NCBI GenBank assembly: GCA_024684155.1
Contig: JAIKXK010000220.1
Location: forward strand, 1-6,469
DNA length: 6,469 bases
From: Lachnospiraceae bacterium
GTDB lineage: Bacteria > Bacillota > Clostridia > Lachnospirales > Lachnospiraceae
Direction: 5' to 3'
The notes beneath the pieces were generated by a model. That model was not told where the DNA came from, did no database searches, and was given only the letters and a program-made list of their open reading frames with translations. Each line of letters starts with the position of its first letter. The first letter of the stretch is position 1. Made by a program: the position numbers and the translations under genes. Positions 6,456 through 6,469 of this stretch are shown in pieces.

Positions 6456-6469
6456 ATGGAATATAAATT
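6456..6469 (+). CDS. Start of an unidentified gene divergent from the HxlR regulator (cut by window edge)
   Basis: Only ATG GAA TAT AAA plus two bases are present (MEYK...), too little to identify. The start is supported by AGGAAGG at 6441-6447 with 8 nt of spacing and by the promoter at 6364-6391. An in-frame ATG at 6435 would add seven residues but lacks a good ribosome binding site at normal distance. Its position suggests it is the regulatory target of the HxlR protein; such targets are often oxidoreductases, but nothing here shows which. Confidence 0.6.

Noticed and set aside
1..6469. CRISPR arrays, tRNA/rRNA genes, insertion sequences or attachment sites
   Set aside because: No repeat-spacer pattern, RNA gene, transposase or flanking inverted or direct repeats of the right kind were seen in the window.

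Overview
The window is AT-rich DNA from a Gram-positive anaerobe of the Clostridia type; Lachnospiraceae or a close relative is the best guess. The evidence is strong AGGAG-type ribosome binding sites, A/T-ending codons, a DegV-family protein, an M42-type peptidase start and dCache-HAMP-GGDEF architecture. Species cannot be named from the sequence alone.

Layout: positions 1-155 hold the start of a leftward gene for a probable M42 metallo-aminopeptidase, cut by the window edge. A short divergent spacer (156-251) carries its extended -10 promoter. Next come three tightly packed rightward genes (252-5935; gaps of 12 and 2 nt) that look like one operon. They encode a membrane histidine-kinase-like protein with a C-terminal DegV fatty-acid-binding domain, a Cache-domain membrane protein with a degenerate GGDEF domain, and a dCache-HAMP-GGDEF diguanylate cyclase whose active site looks intact. 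A strong hairpin terminator (5959-6000) ends the operon. It overlaps the last codons of a convergent leftward HxlR-family regulator gene (5973-6311). The final spacer (6312-6455) holds a good sigma-A-type promoter for a rightward gene starting at 6456, plus three copies of an 8-bp element that could be the HxlR operator.

How the genes may work together (inference): the first two operon products have lost signature catalytic residues. The phosphoacceptor His of the kinase is Leu, and GGDEF of the second protein reads GKNSF. The third keeps everything needed to make c-di-GMP. The operon therefore looks like a membrane signalling cassette in which one pseudo-kinase carrying a lipid-binding module and one pseudo-cyclase could tune one real diguanylate cyclase. 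The kinase-like/pseudo-receiver/DegV fusion is the most unusual item in the window. The HxlR gene and its divergent partner form a separate small regulatory unit.
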